DNA from: Streptococcus pneumoniae
Lineage (GTDB): Bacteria; Bacillota; Bacilli; Lactobacillales; Streptococcaceae
DNA length: 64,000 nt
Direction of reading: 5' to 3'
NCBI GenBank assembly: GCA_040719455.1
Contig: JBFDTN010000001.1
Span: 1,331,001-1,395,000 of the forward strand
Shown: positions 18,480 to 27,382 of the stretch, piece after piece
Numbering within the stretch: position 1 is the first letter of the stretch
Layout: each line of letters begins with the position of its first letter
Program-made: the position numbers and the translations under genes
Notes under the pieces: model-generated
Seen by the model: the letters and a program-made list of their open reading frames with translations, nothing else
What the model was told of the DNA's origin: nothing
Database searches by the model: none

Positions 18480-20090
18480 GAGACCACTGAAAAAGTCCCC
18501 TTAATATTTTATATGAACAGAAAACGAGGAATCTCTCTAGAATTAGAGTTGCTTCCTCGTTTCTTTTTGACTATTTTCGGTTTATTAGAGTCATAATTCG
18601 TTTCATATTGACCACAAAGATGGTTGTAGCTGCCTGTAACTCCATGTTGAAAAGACCTGATGCCCTGGCGACATCAAGACCATGTCTTTGTTTGAGTTCC
18701 GCATTCTTTGCTTCTATCTTGTAGCGATGTCTAGCCATTTCTTTAAAATAGGGTGTTTCCTGAAATCGTTTCTGAAAAAGATGGACATCACTTTTGATAG
18801 TAATGGAGTAAGTCTTTGATTTCGCACCATCTTTATAACATCCTTTTTTAGAAGGGCAAATCTTACATTTTTCAATATCAAAGTAATGGGTTGTTTTTTG
18901 GTTTCGCTTCTGATTCTTCTTACCAGTTCTTGCCTTACGAACAGCCATGTGCCCTTCGGGACAGACAAAGAGACCTGCGTCTTTATTAAACTCAAACGCA
19001 TCCTCTTCTTTACGGTATCCTTTTGAAACAGAAGGATTTAGTTTTGAGACCAAATGAATCTTTTCTTCTCGAGCTAATTGAATATTCTCTTTTCCTGAAT
19101 AAGCAGTATCACCAATAATAGTGTCTACTTCAACACCATTTTCCTTTGTTTTCTCATACAAGCTAGGAAGATATTTCCCGTCACTTTGCTCACCCGAAGT
19201 CACCACACAAGCAGTAATAATCCGTTCGTCCGTCATCGCAACATGGCTTTTATAACCATAGAAGGAGCTATCCGCTGTCTTATGTCCAACTCTAGCTTCT
19301 TCTTTGACAGAGGCTTGTAAGTGTTCTAAGTCATCATCAACAGCTTCTTTGAGGTAATTATACTTTTGTGAGACTGCGGGCAGAGCCAAAATGTTTTTGT
19401 GTTTTTCTACCACAGTCATGAGCTTCTCGGTATAAGCCAATTCCGCTTCAAGGTTATCTTCCTGAGGTTTATTTGGGAACTCAGTTTTGATGCTTTCAGA
19501 ATACTGGTAGATCGTTCTTCGTAAGGCTCTTGAGCGTTCCCTAAGGACTTCTTGAGGTTTCTTCTGGTTGTAATGAGACTTAGTGTGCGTGGCATCCACG
19601 ATAAGAAGTTTACTTTTAATCAAGTTGTGTTCAATGGCAATTTGAACAGATTTATAGATTAGTAAATCAAGTAAACGATCATCTTTAATCCGAAGTTTTC
19701 TAAATTTTGTCAGAGATGAAGGTTCAATGACAGAATCTTCAGGAGCTAGACCAAGAAAGAATTTAAAGGCCATATCTGAAAAAGAGCGCTCAACCACATC
19801 CACATCAGATAACTTGTAAATATCTTTCAACAAGAGATATTTGAACATCATAATCGGCGAATAGGCCTTGCGTCCAAAATCAAGGCGATAATTCTTTTCC
19901 AATTCATCATAAATAAAGCTAAAATCACAGAGTTCAGTTAGCTGGCGTAAAAAATGGGTTTTAGGAACTACAATATCATATAAACTAGTGTAAGGACTAA
20001 CATCCAAAGTTAACGGATTATCAAGCATAATCTCTCCTCAACTCTAGTATAGCAAAAAGCCATCATTTTGATGACTTTTTCAGTGGTCTC
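18480..20090 (-). mobile_element. IS1182-family insertion sequence
   Basis: The ends are perfect 18-bp inverted repeats, GAGACCACTGAAAAAGTC at 18480-18497 and its complement at 20073-20090, enclosing one intact transposase. Flanks GTTTTATCC and GTTTCATCC may be a 9-bp target duplication with one change. The total is 1611 bp. Confidence 0.93.
18571..20028 (-). CDS. IS1182-family transposase
   Basis: 485 residues, uninterrupted. The N-terminal DUF772-like block (FGRKAYSPIMMFKYLLLKDIYKLSDVDVVER) and the DDE catalytic part (VDATHTKSHY, IGDTAYSGKEN, and the C-terminal YKIEAKNAELKQRHGL) are present. A GAGGAGAGATT RBS precedes the ATG. It is probably functional, since the inverted repeats are also perfect. 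Confidence 0.93.
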   Translation of the reverse strand: MLDNPLTLDVSPYTSLYDIVVPKTHFLRQLTELCDFSFIYDELEKNYRLDFGRKAYSPIMMFKYLLLKDIYKLSDVDVVERSFSDMAFKFFLGLAPEDSVIEPSSLTKFRKLRIKDDRLLDLLIYKSVQIAIEHNLIKSKLLIVDATHTKSHYNQKKPQEVLRERSRALRRTIYQYSESIKTEFPNKPQEDNLEAELAYTEKLMTVVEKHKNILALPAVSQKYNYLKEAVDDDLEHLQASVKEEARVGHKTADSSFYGYKSHVAMTDERIITACVVTSGEQSDGKYLPSLYEKTKENGVEVDTIIGDTAYSGKENIQLAREEKIHLVSKLNPSVSKGYRKEEDAFEFNKDAGLFVCPEGHMAVRKARTGKKNQKRNQKTTHYFDIEKCKICPSKKGCYKDGAKSKTYSITIKSDVHLFQKRFQETPYFKEMARHRYKIEAKNAELKQRHGLDVARASGLFNMELQAATTIFVVNMKRIMTLINRK

Positions 20091-20120
20091 GTTTCATCCC
20101 GCTCCTGTTTTTTGATCTGA

Positions 20121-20146
20121 AAAAAAGAGCCACAACGGCTCTTTTA
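20121..20146. terminator. Intrinsic terminator upstream of the ISL3 insertion
   Basis: AAAAGAGCC, acaac, GGCTCTTTT. The 9-bp ISL3 target duplication CTTTTATCT overlaps its T tail, so the element entered right at the terminator end. Confidence 0.7.
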
Positions 20147-20210
20147 TCTGGCTCTATAATTTCTGTAGTGGGTAACTCCCGCCACAGGACTTATAGGGCT
20201 TTTTGAGTCT

Positions 20211-21297
20211 TGAATTTACAATATAAGTGCACAATAAAAACTCATAAGATTTTTTCTAGTAAAATAAAACTGAACAAACATCTTACGAAAGGAAATCTTA
20301 TGAGCTACCATCATTTTACCATAGATGAACGAGAAAGTATTCTGATTTATCGTACTAAAGGGATGACCTTTTCTCAAATAGCACGACTATTACATCGGCA
20401 CCCCTCAAGTATTAGTCGTGAATTAAAACGTCATTCAAAACAAGGCAACTATTCGCCTAGTAGGGCACAAACAGCTTATCATCTCGCTAAATCGCATTGT
20501 GGGCGAAAAAGGAAATTAGAAATAGACACTGAACTCAGTCAGACCGTCAAGCATCTTTTTCTTGAGTGTCAATGGTCGCCAGAAGAAATTGAGGGACGAT
20601 TACGTTTAGAACGAGAAAGACCCGTCATTAGTTATCAAACCATTTATAGAGCTATCTATCGCGGTCACTTTGACGACACGCCTCTTTCACATCGTGCTCG
20701 TGGGGGTGTTCGCAAACTTCGTCACCATGGTAAAACACGCCATACACAATCCCATGTGGAAAAGCGAGGAAAAATTCCTATTTCTCATACCATTCATGAG
20801 AGGCCAATAGCAGCTAATGAACGCTCGAGAATAGGTGATTGGGAAGCCGATACTGTTGCTGGAAAGACTGGAAAAGCTTGCCTAGTAACACTCACTGATA
20901 GGCATTCCCGCTTCCTCAAAATTCAGAAAGTAGCTGTCAAGAAAAGTAAATTGGTTATAGAAGCCATGGTAAATATGTTAGAGTCCCTACCAAAAGAAAC
21001 AGTGACTCCTGATAGAGGTAAGGAATTCTCAGGACATCCTGAACTCACCGAGAAACTAAATGTCGAAGTCTATTTTCCTGATCCTCATGCTCCTTGGCAA
21101 CGAGGAACAAACGAGAATACAAATGGCTTATTGCGAGAGTATTTTCCAAAAGGAAGTGACTTAACACAGAGGTAGAACACTTGATCATTCAGGAATGGGA
21201 AGATAAATTAAACAACAGACCACGAAAATGTCTAAACTGGAAAACACCTTATGAAATTTTTTATGGGATAAATGTGCACTTAATTTGACAATTCGCC
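20211..21297 (+). mobile_element. IS30-family element A (frameshifted), in the ISL3 leader
   Basis: Imperfect inverted repeats: GAATTTACAATATAAGTGCA near 20212 and, at the other end, the complement of GAATTGTCAAATTAAGTGCA near 21295. The element lies between the left end of ISL3 and its transposase start. Tips are approximate. Confidence 0.75.
20300..21288 (+). pseudogene. IS30-family transposase, frameshifted near the C-terminus
   Basis: It starts at 20300 (MSYHHFTIDERESILIY, with AAAGGAAATCTT upstream). The HTH (MTFSQIARLLHRHPSSISREL), the first Asp (GDWEADTV), the second (TPDRGKEF) and the Glu block (RGTNENTNGLLREYF) are present. The frame then stops at 21173-21175 after SDLTQR. A continuation (VEHLIIQEWEDKLNNRPRK...) follows in another frame up to 21288, so one base is missing near 21168-21172. 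The last ~40 residues of the IS30 core are lost from the normal frame, so it is probably inactive. Confidence 0.82.
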
Positions 21298-22434
21298 GTA
21301 GAAAAAAAGTCCCATATAATCTATAATGAAAAGCGACGAAACTCACATTAGAAAGAATCATATGGAACGACTTAATAATACCACAAATCTTATCGGAATA
21401 AAAGATAAAAATATCACCATCACTTCTGCTTACAAGTCTAAATCCCATATCCTCATTCAAGCAACCTTAGATTATCCTGCTCCTCCTTGTCCTCACTGCC
21501 AAGGAAAGATGATAAAATATGACTTCCAACGAGAATCCTCTATTCCTATGCTTGATATTCAAGGATTTCCTACTCTTCTAAAACTGAGAAAACGCCGCTT
21601 TAAATGCAAGTGTTGTCTACGTGTATCCGTTTCTCAAACGCCTCTCGTCAAGAAACATCATCAAATTTCTCAACCTATCTGGGATAAAATCACTCAACTA
21701 CATACGGAAAAACTAACGAACTCCGATATTGCTAGAAGACTTCATATCTCTGTCTCTGTTGTACAGAGAAAACTGAATCAATTCTCCTTCAAGGAACAGT
21801 TCTCACAATTACCTAAAATCCTCTCCTGGGATGAATTCTCTCGAAATAAGGGAAAGCTGGCATTTATCGCTCAGGATTTTCAATCCAAAAAGATTATCAC
21901 TATTCTTGAGAATAATCGGCAAACAACCATTAAAAACTATTTCCTCAAATACACGAGAGAGGTGAGGGAAAACGTCAAAGTCGTAACTGTGGATATGTCT
22001 GGTAACTATATTCCTATCATTAAATTCTTATTCCCGAAGGCAAAGATTGTTCTGGATCGTTTCCATATTATTCAGCACCTGAGCCGGGCTATGATGGCTA
22101 CTCGGATTGCCATTATGAAGAACTGTGACAAGGGATCACTTCCTTATCGTGCTATGAAACATCATTGGAGAATCCTCCAAAAGGACAGCCGGAAACTCTC
22201 TAACAAACTCTTTTATTCTCGAACCTTTAGACAAACAGTAACCCCTAGAGAAGTAGTTCGAAAGACCTTAGACTTATCAGAGGAACTAAGATACTATTAT
22301 GACCTTTATCAGCTCTTGATGTTCCATTTCCAAGAGAAGAACAGCGAGGCTTTCTTCGGACTGATTGAATAGGTTACACTAAACTAGACAGAAATTATAA
22401 AGTGTTCTACACTAAAGAAAACCAGAAGGAAAAT

Positions 22435-22725
22435 ATGTCTAGAAAAACACGTCGCTACTTCACAGATGAATTCAAACAACAAATCGTTGATCTTCACAAG
22501 GCAGGTATGAAACGAAGCGAGCTTATCAAAGAGTATGAGCTAACTCCCTCAACCTTCGATAAATGGGTTAAACAGGCAAGAACAACCGGTTCCTTCAAAA
22601 CTGTTGATAACCTAACTGATGAGCAACGTGAGCTGATTGAACTCAGAAAACGAAATAAAGAGCTTGAAATGCAGGTCGATATCTTAAAGCAAGCGGCAGT
22701 GATTATGGCACGAAAAGGCAAATAA
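22435..22725 (+). CDS. IS3-family transposase OrfA
   Basis: The start is moved to 22435 (MSRKTRRYFTDEFK, AAGGAAA upstream). 96 residues: an HTH_Tnp_1 domain (FKQQIVDLHKAGMKRSELIK) and a C-terminal leucine-zipper coiled coil (ELRKRNKELEMQVDILKQA). OrfB continues in the -1 frame across CGA AAA GGC, so the active transposase would be an OrfAB frameshift product. Confidence 0.88.
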   Translation: MSRKTRRYFTDEFKQQIVDLHKAGMKRSELIKEYELTPSTFDKWVKQARTTGSFKTVDNLTDEQRELIELRKRNKELEMQVDILKQAAVIMARKGK

Positions 22726-22760
22726 TCACTGCGAACAAGAAGAATTACAGCATTTCAGCA

Positions 22761-23540
22761 ATGTGTCGGTGCTTGAACATTCCGCGTTCTAGCTATTACT
22801 ACAAAGCTGTGGAGTCTATATCCGAGGCTGGTCTCGAAGAAAAAATCAAACGCATTTTTCTCGAAAGCAAGTCCAGATATGGTGCTAGGAAAATCAAGAA
22901 ATGTCTACAAGTACAAGGTATCAACTTGTCTCGTCGTCGGATTTCTCGCATCATGAAGAGACTGAATTTGGTTTCTGTTTACCAGAAGGCTGCCTTCAAA
23001 CCACATGCTAAAGGGAAAAATGAGGCATCCATTCCAAACCTCCTAGCCAGACAGTTTCACCAAGAGAAGCCCCTGGAAGCTCTTGTGACGGACTTAACTT
23101 ATGTCCGTGTTGGTAAGCGTTGGGCTTATATCTGCTTGGTCATTGACCTCTTTAATCGCGAAATCATCGGACTGTCAGCTAGTTGGAACAAGACTGCAGA
23201 GCTGGTCAAAGAGGATATTCAAAGTATCCCTTATGCGCTGACTAAGGTCAAGCTCTTCCATTCTGATCGAGGGAAGGAGTTTGATAATCAGCTGATTGAT
23301 GAGATATTAGAAGCCTTTGGTATCACCCGTTCACTCAGTCAAGCCGGTTGTCCCTATGATAATGCCGTAGCCGAGAGTACCTATCATTCTTTCAAACTTG
23401 AGTTTATTAACCAAGAAACCTTCCATTCCTTGGAAGAATTAACTCTAAAAACCAAAGACTACGTTCACTGGTGGAACCACCACCGCATTCATAGCAGTCT
23501 CAACTACCAAACGCCTATGACTAAGCGAGTCATCGATTAA
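22761..23540 (+). CDS. IS3-family transposase OrfB (integrase core)
   Basis: 259 residues from the first ATG; the frame is open further upstream toward OrfA, as expected for a -1 frameshift fusion. An HTH_21 block (YGARKIKKCLQVQGINLSRR) precedes the rve core with the three acidic residues: VTDLTYV, FHSDRGKEF and NAVAESTYHSFK. The gene is intact; only the element's right terminus is disrupted by IS982. Confidence 0.9.
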   Translation: MCRCLNIPRSSYYYKAVESISEAGLEEKIKRIFLESKSRYGARKIKKCLQVQGINLSRRRISRIMKRLNLVSVYQKAAFKPHAKGKNEASIPNLLARQFHQEKPLEALVTDLTYVRVGKRWAYICLVIDLFNREIIGLSASWNKTAELVKEDIQSIPYALTKVKLFHSDRGKEFDNQLIDEILEAFGITRSLSQAGCPYDNAVAESTYHSFKLEFINQETFHSLEELTLKTKDYVHWWNHHRIHSSLNYQTPMTKRVID

Positions 23541-23555
23541 GCAAAAAAACACTTT

Positions 23556-24516
23556 ACTCGTGGTGCTAGTTAATCTCGAAGTATCTCAGATTGTAAGCCA
23601 GTATAATTTGCTCCAGCCTTAACTGCAGACCTGCTACACCTCTAGTCAGTGTGTGTTCTATATCAAAAAGACCGCAAAGCTCTGAGAAGCGAGTCTCAAT
23701 GGTTCGTCTCATAGCCATCAATTTCCAATGATTATGTTGTTTAGCTCCTGCCATATTTTGGCGTAAGGGAGTCCATAGATGATAGCCTTTTTGGGTCAAA
23801 TGATCTTTAAGTTCCTTACTAAGATAGCCTAAATCTGCCAAAATATAAGGTTGTCGGCAATTTTCTAGTAAGTCATCAACTGCCCTAATATCATGGACTG
23901 ATGCAGGTGTCACAACATAATTCAGAATATAGCCTGATAAAGTTACCAGCATGTGTACTTTGAATCCATAGAACCACAGACGTTTGGAAGCATTGTAGCC
24001 AATATCTGCTAAGTCGTTAAAAATACGTGTTCTATAGTTACGGGTAGGTTGGCAAAGTGGCAAGGGAAAGCTATCTATAATAACAATGGAACCAGGCGAG
24101 ATTTTAGTATTCATTGCTTGTCTAATGACTTGAACTAACCAAATCAACTGTCTTGCTCGTCTATTAAAACGGCTTCGTTCAAGAAGATGACCACAAGGAA
24201 ATAAGTAACAGAGACGGTAGAAATGACGTTGTGACTTAATCCCTAGTTCAGCTTGCAAGAGAAGTAAGACTAATAGAGATTGATCTGAAACCTTAGATAG
24301 ACTGACATTATGACGATGTTTGAAAGATTCAGGACAATAATCCCTATACAGTTGATGACAAATTTTTGATAATTGCTTCAAATTCCATTGTAAGTGATGA
24401 GATTTAGCGGTATACTGTAAGTGGCTCATTTGGACTTCCTCCTGTTTGTTTCGGCACTTACAGTATAGTCCTTTTGGGCTTTTTATTGTAGTTTGAAATT
24501 AACTAGCACCACGAGT
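23556..24516 (-). mobile_element. IS982-family element, copy 1 (inside the IS3 right end)
   Basis: 961 bp bounded by 19-bp perfect inverted repeats ACTCGTGGTGCTAGTTAAT (23556-23574 and complement to 24516). The 7-bp target duplication ACACTTT lies at 23549-23555 and 24517-24523. Insertion is into the terminal region of the IS3 element. Confidence 0.95.
23566..24429 (-). CDS. IS982-family transposase
   Basis: 287 residues, intact; GAGGAAGTCCAA precedes the ATG. DDE-type core: IVIIDSFPLPLC, YILADLGYLSKE and the RTIETRFSELCGLF block carrying the Glu. The second copy at the right end of the window differs at several bases and carries a stop near the C-terminus, so this is the likely active copy. 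Confidence 0.93.
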   Translation of the reverse strand: MSHLQYTAKSHHLQWNLKQLSKICHQLYRDYCPESFKHRHNVSLSKVSDQSLLVLLLLQAELGIKSQRHFYRLCYLFPCGHLLERSRFNRRARQLIWLVQVIRQAMNTKISPGSIVIIDSFPLPLCQPTRNYRTRIFNDLADIGYNASKRLWFYGFKVHMLVTLSGYILNYVVTPASVHDIRAVDDLLENCRQPYILADLGYLSKELKDHLTQKGYHLWTPLRQNMAGAKQHNHWKLMAMRRTIETRFSELCGLFDIEHTLTRGVAGLQLRLEQIILAYNLRYFEIN

Positions 24517-24699
24517 ACACTTTATAAAATTTGTACAGAAAACTGTTGCCTTTTCATGACAACCTTTCTCAAATACAGACAATACATTACCAATGCACTT
24601 GAATTACCTTATTCAAACGCTAAGCTAGAAGCTACTAACAAACTTATCAAAGACATCAAACGACAAGCTTTTGGTTTTAGAAACTTTAAAAATTTTAAA

Positions 24700-25864
24700 C
24701 CCCCGTTGTAAAATGAAGTGCAACAGAAAAAGACATGTTTATCTGATATACTAAAGTTGCTAAACAAAGTATAGAAAGATAGATAAACATGTCCACTACT
24801 GATTGTACCACAAAACGTTCTTATACGCATCTGACAGCTGGTCAGAGAGGGAAAATTCAGGCTTGGTTGTCTGATGGTCATTCCATGGCTGAGATTGCTC
24901 GTAGAATAGGTGTTCACCGTTCCAGCATCTCACGCGAGATTAAGCGTGGCTCTGTCCAGCAAGTCAAGAAAGTCAATGGTAAACTCGTTTATTTTCAGGA
25001 CTATTTCGATGAGACAGCCCAAAATCTGGCTGAAAAGAGGCGGGAGGCTGTTTACTGTCTGAAACTTGAAAAGGTCTCAGAGTCTTTCCTAACCGCCTTT
25101 ACGGAGGCCATGTTGGCTAAGCCAAGAATTCATAGTGTCGATACCTTTATTCATGCCTATAAGCAGGACAATCCTGATGAGCTAGTTCCCAGCACTAAAA
25201 CCATGTACACCTATATTCATCAAGGATTACTGGCAGTTAAGCCTATTGACTTACCTCGTGCCGTGCGACTAAAACCAAAGGTCAAGAAGCGTACATCAAC
25301 TAAGAAGCATTTGGGGACTTCCATTGAGGAACGCCCAGAAGAAATCAATAATCGTTCTGAGTTTGGACATTGGGAGATTGACTCTGTCCTTGGATTGAAA
25401 ACAGCTGGAGAGCCATCTATCCTGACCCTGGTTGAACGCAAGACACGCTACGCGATCACCGTCTATCTGGCTGGAAAGAAGGCGGAGTTTGTGAACGAAG
25501 CCGTGTCTCAACTCCTTAAGGATTACCCCATCAAATCCATCACAGCGGATAACGGGGCGGAGTTTGCGACTCTGAGTCAATTAGAAGGGGTTCAGGTGTA
25601 CTATGCTCATGCCTATTCCTCACACGAACGAGGCACCAATGAGAACTTTAACGGCTTGCTTAGGGAGTTTATCCCAAAAGGTAAATCGCTCAAATTCATC
25701 ACAGCTGAGAGCTTAGCTACGGCTACCTCAGCCATCAACCAGAGACCAAGAAGATTATTAGGCTATCAGTCTGCCAAAACCCTGCTTGGGCTAGCCCAAG
25801 CAGCCTAATGCCCACTAAACTTTGTATCAGATAGACACTGTTGCACTTAACTTGACAATTCGGC
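24700..25864 (+). mobile_element. IS30-family element B (intact)
   Basis: The element splits the ISL3 gene within FRNFKNFK. Flanking direct repeats TAAAAATTTTAAA are at 24687-24699 and 25865-25877; part may be native AT-rich sequence. Inverted-repeat ends share AAGTGCAAC with outward TTGT/ATTGTC. Confidence 0.82.
24789..25808 (+). CDS. IS30-family transposase
   Basis: 339 residues, complete. An HTH (HSMAEIARRIGVHRSSISREIKRG) precedes the IS30 DDE core: FGHWEIDSVLG, ITADNGAEF and HERGTNENFNGLLREFIPKG, ending INQRPRRLLGYQSAKTLL. It is a different subgroup from copy A at 20300, with only moderate similarity. Probably functional. Confidence 0.93.
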   Translation: MSTTDCTTKRSYTHLTAGQRGKIQAWLSDGHSMAEIARRIGVHRSSISREIKRGSVQQVKKVNGKLVYFQDYFDETAQNLAEKRREAVYCLKLEKVSESFLTAFTEAMLAKPRIHSVDTFIHAYKQDNPDELVPSTKTMYTYIHQGLLAVKPIDLPRAVRLKPKVKKRTSTKKHLGTSIEERPEEINNRSEFGHWEIDSVLGLKTAGEPSILTLVERKTRYAITVYLAGKKAEFVNEAVSQLLKDYPIKSITADNGAEFATLSQLEGVQVYYAHAYSSHERGTNENFNGLLREFIPKGKSLKFITAESLATATSAINQRPRRLLGYQSAKTLLGLAQAA

Positions 25865-26036
25865 TAAAAATTTTAAAACAAAAATTCTCATCGCTTTAAA
25901 CATACAAAAAGAGAGAACCAACCTGATTCTCTCTCGTATGGGATAATACTTCACCCACTACAGTTGACAAAGTGCCCTTTTATCTTCCTATGATAGAATA
26001 TCACAAAAAATATGTAAACTAGCTAACCCTATACAT

Positions 26037-26066
26037 GAAAAGCAGGCTTACACCTGCTCTTTTTGA
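26037..26066 (-). terminator. Terminator of the small gene at 26070
   Basis: On the minus strand AGCAGG, tgtaag, CCTGCT is followed by TTTTC, with an A run on the other side. Confidence 0.75.
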
Positions 26067-26069
26067 AGA

Positions 26070-26285
26070 TTAGTCTTCAAATTTTTCATGATTTTTGTCG
26101 TAGAAATCAATCAAGCCAAGTGCTGTTTCAAATGAAATATTTTTCACTTTTGCACGGCCTTGCGCAAGGGCGATAATTGACATCTCACGGGCGTTTGTTT
26201 CTTTACTAATACGATAGCCTGTGATTTTTTTGTCACGTACCCAGCTAACAACTGATTCTACTTTTTCAAAGTTTGACTTAGCCAT
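26070..26285 (-). CDS. Small hypothetical protein, HTH-like
   Basis: 71 residues, soluble and charged (MAKSNFEKVESVVSWVRDKK...). The segment ITGYRISKETNAREMSIIAL could form a helix-turn-helix, with the SFETALGLIDFY helix behind it, so a small DNA-binding role is possible but unproven. The RBS GGAGAAGGAAAT precedes the ATG, and a terminator lies just downstream, so it is a single-gene unit. It stands directly beside the IS nest. Confidence 0.7.
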   Translation of the reverse strand: MAKSNFEKVESVVSWVRDKKITGYRISKETNAREMSIIALAQGRAKVKNISFETALGLIDFYDKNHEKFED

Positions 26286-26388
26286 TTCCTTCTCCTATTT
26301 TATTACTTCCTTCTTATTCTAAAAGTTTTTAGACGATTTGTCAATAAAAAAACTTTGAAGCATGAAAATTAATAATTCAGAATTTTCT

Positions 26389-27288
26389 TTATTTTGCCTT
26401 TAATGCCGATAATATTTGGGTGCGAATGTTCTCAACTCCATCGGGGTTAGCAGGTAAGAAAATTGTATTATTTCCCTGTTTTTCTGCAAAATTATTCAAT
26501 GTATCTAAATATTGATTTGTCAAAAGGATGGACATAATTTGCTCTTCTGAAAGCTCGACATTAGCGCCGCGTAACTCCTTGATCGAGTCTGCCAAACCAT
26601 CAACAATGGCTTTACGTTGCTCAGCAATCCCTACCCCATGAAGGCGATCTTTTTCTGCCTCTGCTTCAGCTGCCGTTACGATTTTAATCTTGTCTGCTTC
26701 AGCCAATTCCTGCGCTGCAACTCGTTTTCTCTGCGCTGCATTGATTTCATTCATGGATTGCTTTACTTCGGCATCTGGTTCAACCTTCGTAATCAAAGTT
26801 TTTACGATGATATAGCCATAAGTGGACATTTCTTCTGCCACTTGCTTTTGAACTTCGAGGGCAATTTCATCCTTTTTCTCAAACAATTCGTCCAAGGTTA
26901 ACTTTGGAACGGAGGAGCGAAGGGCGTCTTCAATATAGGATTTGATTTGAGCCTCTGGTCGAATCAATTTGTAGTAGGCATCCGTGACGTTATTTTCATT
27001 CACACGGTATTGCGTGGCGACATTCATCGTCACAAAAACATTATCCTGCGTCTTGGTCTCAACGACAATCTCGCTCTGCAAGAGACGCAACTGCACACGC
27101 GCAGCAATATGATCAATTCCAAAAGGCAAGCGTAAATGAATCCCGCTGTTGCTCAATTTTTGGTATTTCCCAAATCGCTCAATAATGGCTACGGATTGCT
27201 GACGAACAACATAGACAGAGCTAAAACCCACCCCTATCGCCAGAAAAAGTAACACCATCAACACAATAAACACACCAATTCCTGTCAT
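26389..27288 (-). CDS. SPFH/band-7 (stomatin/prohibitin-like) membrane protein
   Basis: The second ATG (27288) is preferred because AAGGAGG is 7 bp before it and almost touches the first ATG (27294). About 299 residues: an N-terminal membrane helix (FIVLMVLLFLAIGVGF), the band-7 domain (VVRQQSVAIIERFGKYQKL to about residue 180) and a C-terminal coiled coil rich in Ala/Glu (AQELAEADKIKIVTAAEAEAE). These proteins organise membrane microdomains and often associate with proteases or transporters. No NfeD partner is adjacent. Confidence 0.9.
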   Translation of the reverse strand: MTGIGVFIVLMVLLFLAIGVGFSSVYVVRQQSVAIIERFGKYQKLSNSGIHLRLPFGIDHIAARVQLRLLQSEIVVETKTQDNVFVTMNVATQYRVNENNVTDAYYKLIRPEAQIKSYIEDALRSSVPKLTLDELFEKKDEIALEVQKQVAEEMSTYGYIIVKTLITKVEPDAEVKQSMNEINAAQRKRVAAQELAEADKIKIVTAAEAEAEKDRLHGVGIAEQRKAIVDGLADSIKELRGANVELSEEQIMSILLTNQYLDTLNNFAEKQGNNTIFLPANPDGVENIRTQILSALKAK

Positions 27289-27382
27289 AGACATCCCTCC
27301 TTCTTTTAGTTATAGGCTATTATACTCCTTTATAATTGATATTGCAAATAAAAAATAATAAAAATAGACATATCATACGGAT

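Larger units (their letters stand above)
18458..20111 (+). terminator. Transporter-operon terminator split by IS1182
   Basis: The left arm AAAACAGGAG (18458-18467) is perfectly complementary to the right arm CTCCTGTTTT (20102-20111), which is followed by more T. Removing the element and one copy of a 9-bp near-repeat (GTTTTATCC/GTTTCATCC) restores a compact hairpin with a T tail. Confidence 0.75.
22370..24535 (+). mobile_element. IS3-family element, interrupted by IS982
   Basis: OrfA and OrfB lie in the usual -1 arrangement. The terminal sequences near 22388 (ACAGAAATTATAAAGTGTT) and 24517-24535 (AACACTTTATAAAATTTGT) are complementary in outline. IS982 has entered the right end, duplicating ACACTTT. 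The exact left tip is uncertain; a GAA shared with the ISL3 gene on each side could be a 3-bp target duplication. Confidence 0.75.
21362..25946 (+). pseudogene. ISL3-family transposase, split into three pieces by nested insertions
   Basis: Piece 1 (21362-22369) holds the zinc-finger-like N-terminus (CPHCQGK...CKCCLR), the HTH and the DDE part (SWDEFSRNKG, VTVDMSGNY, VLDRFHIIQHL). Piece 2 (about 24536-24699) encodes KYRQYITNALELPYSNAKLE and on to FRNFKNFK. Piece 3 (about 25865-25946) encodes KILIALNIQKERTNLILSRM and a stop. Joined, they read as a typical ISL3 C-terminus. The breaks coincide with the IS3/IS982 and IS30-B insertions. It is not functional as it stands. Confidence 0.85.
20150..25976 (+). 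mobile_element. ISL3-family element carrying four nested insertion sequences
   Basis: The left end GGCTCTATAATTTCTGTAG (from 20150) matches the complement of the right end GGCACTTTGTCAACTGTAG (to 25976), both followed by TGGGT. A direct repeat CTTTTATCT lies on both sides (20141-20149, 25977-25985). Inside are an IS30 copy (20211-21297), an IS3 (about 22370-24535, itself split by IS982) and a second IS30 (24700-25864). Removing these leaves a normal single-gene ISL3 element. Confidence 0.85.

Noticed and set aside
18480..25976. A prophage or integrative element in the IS-rich region
   Set aside because: There is no integrase, relaxase, structural or replication gene; all content is accounted for by insertion sequences.
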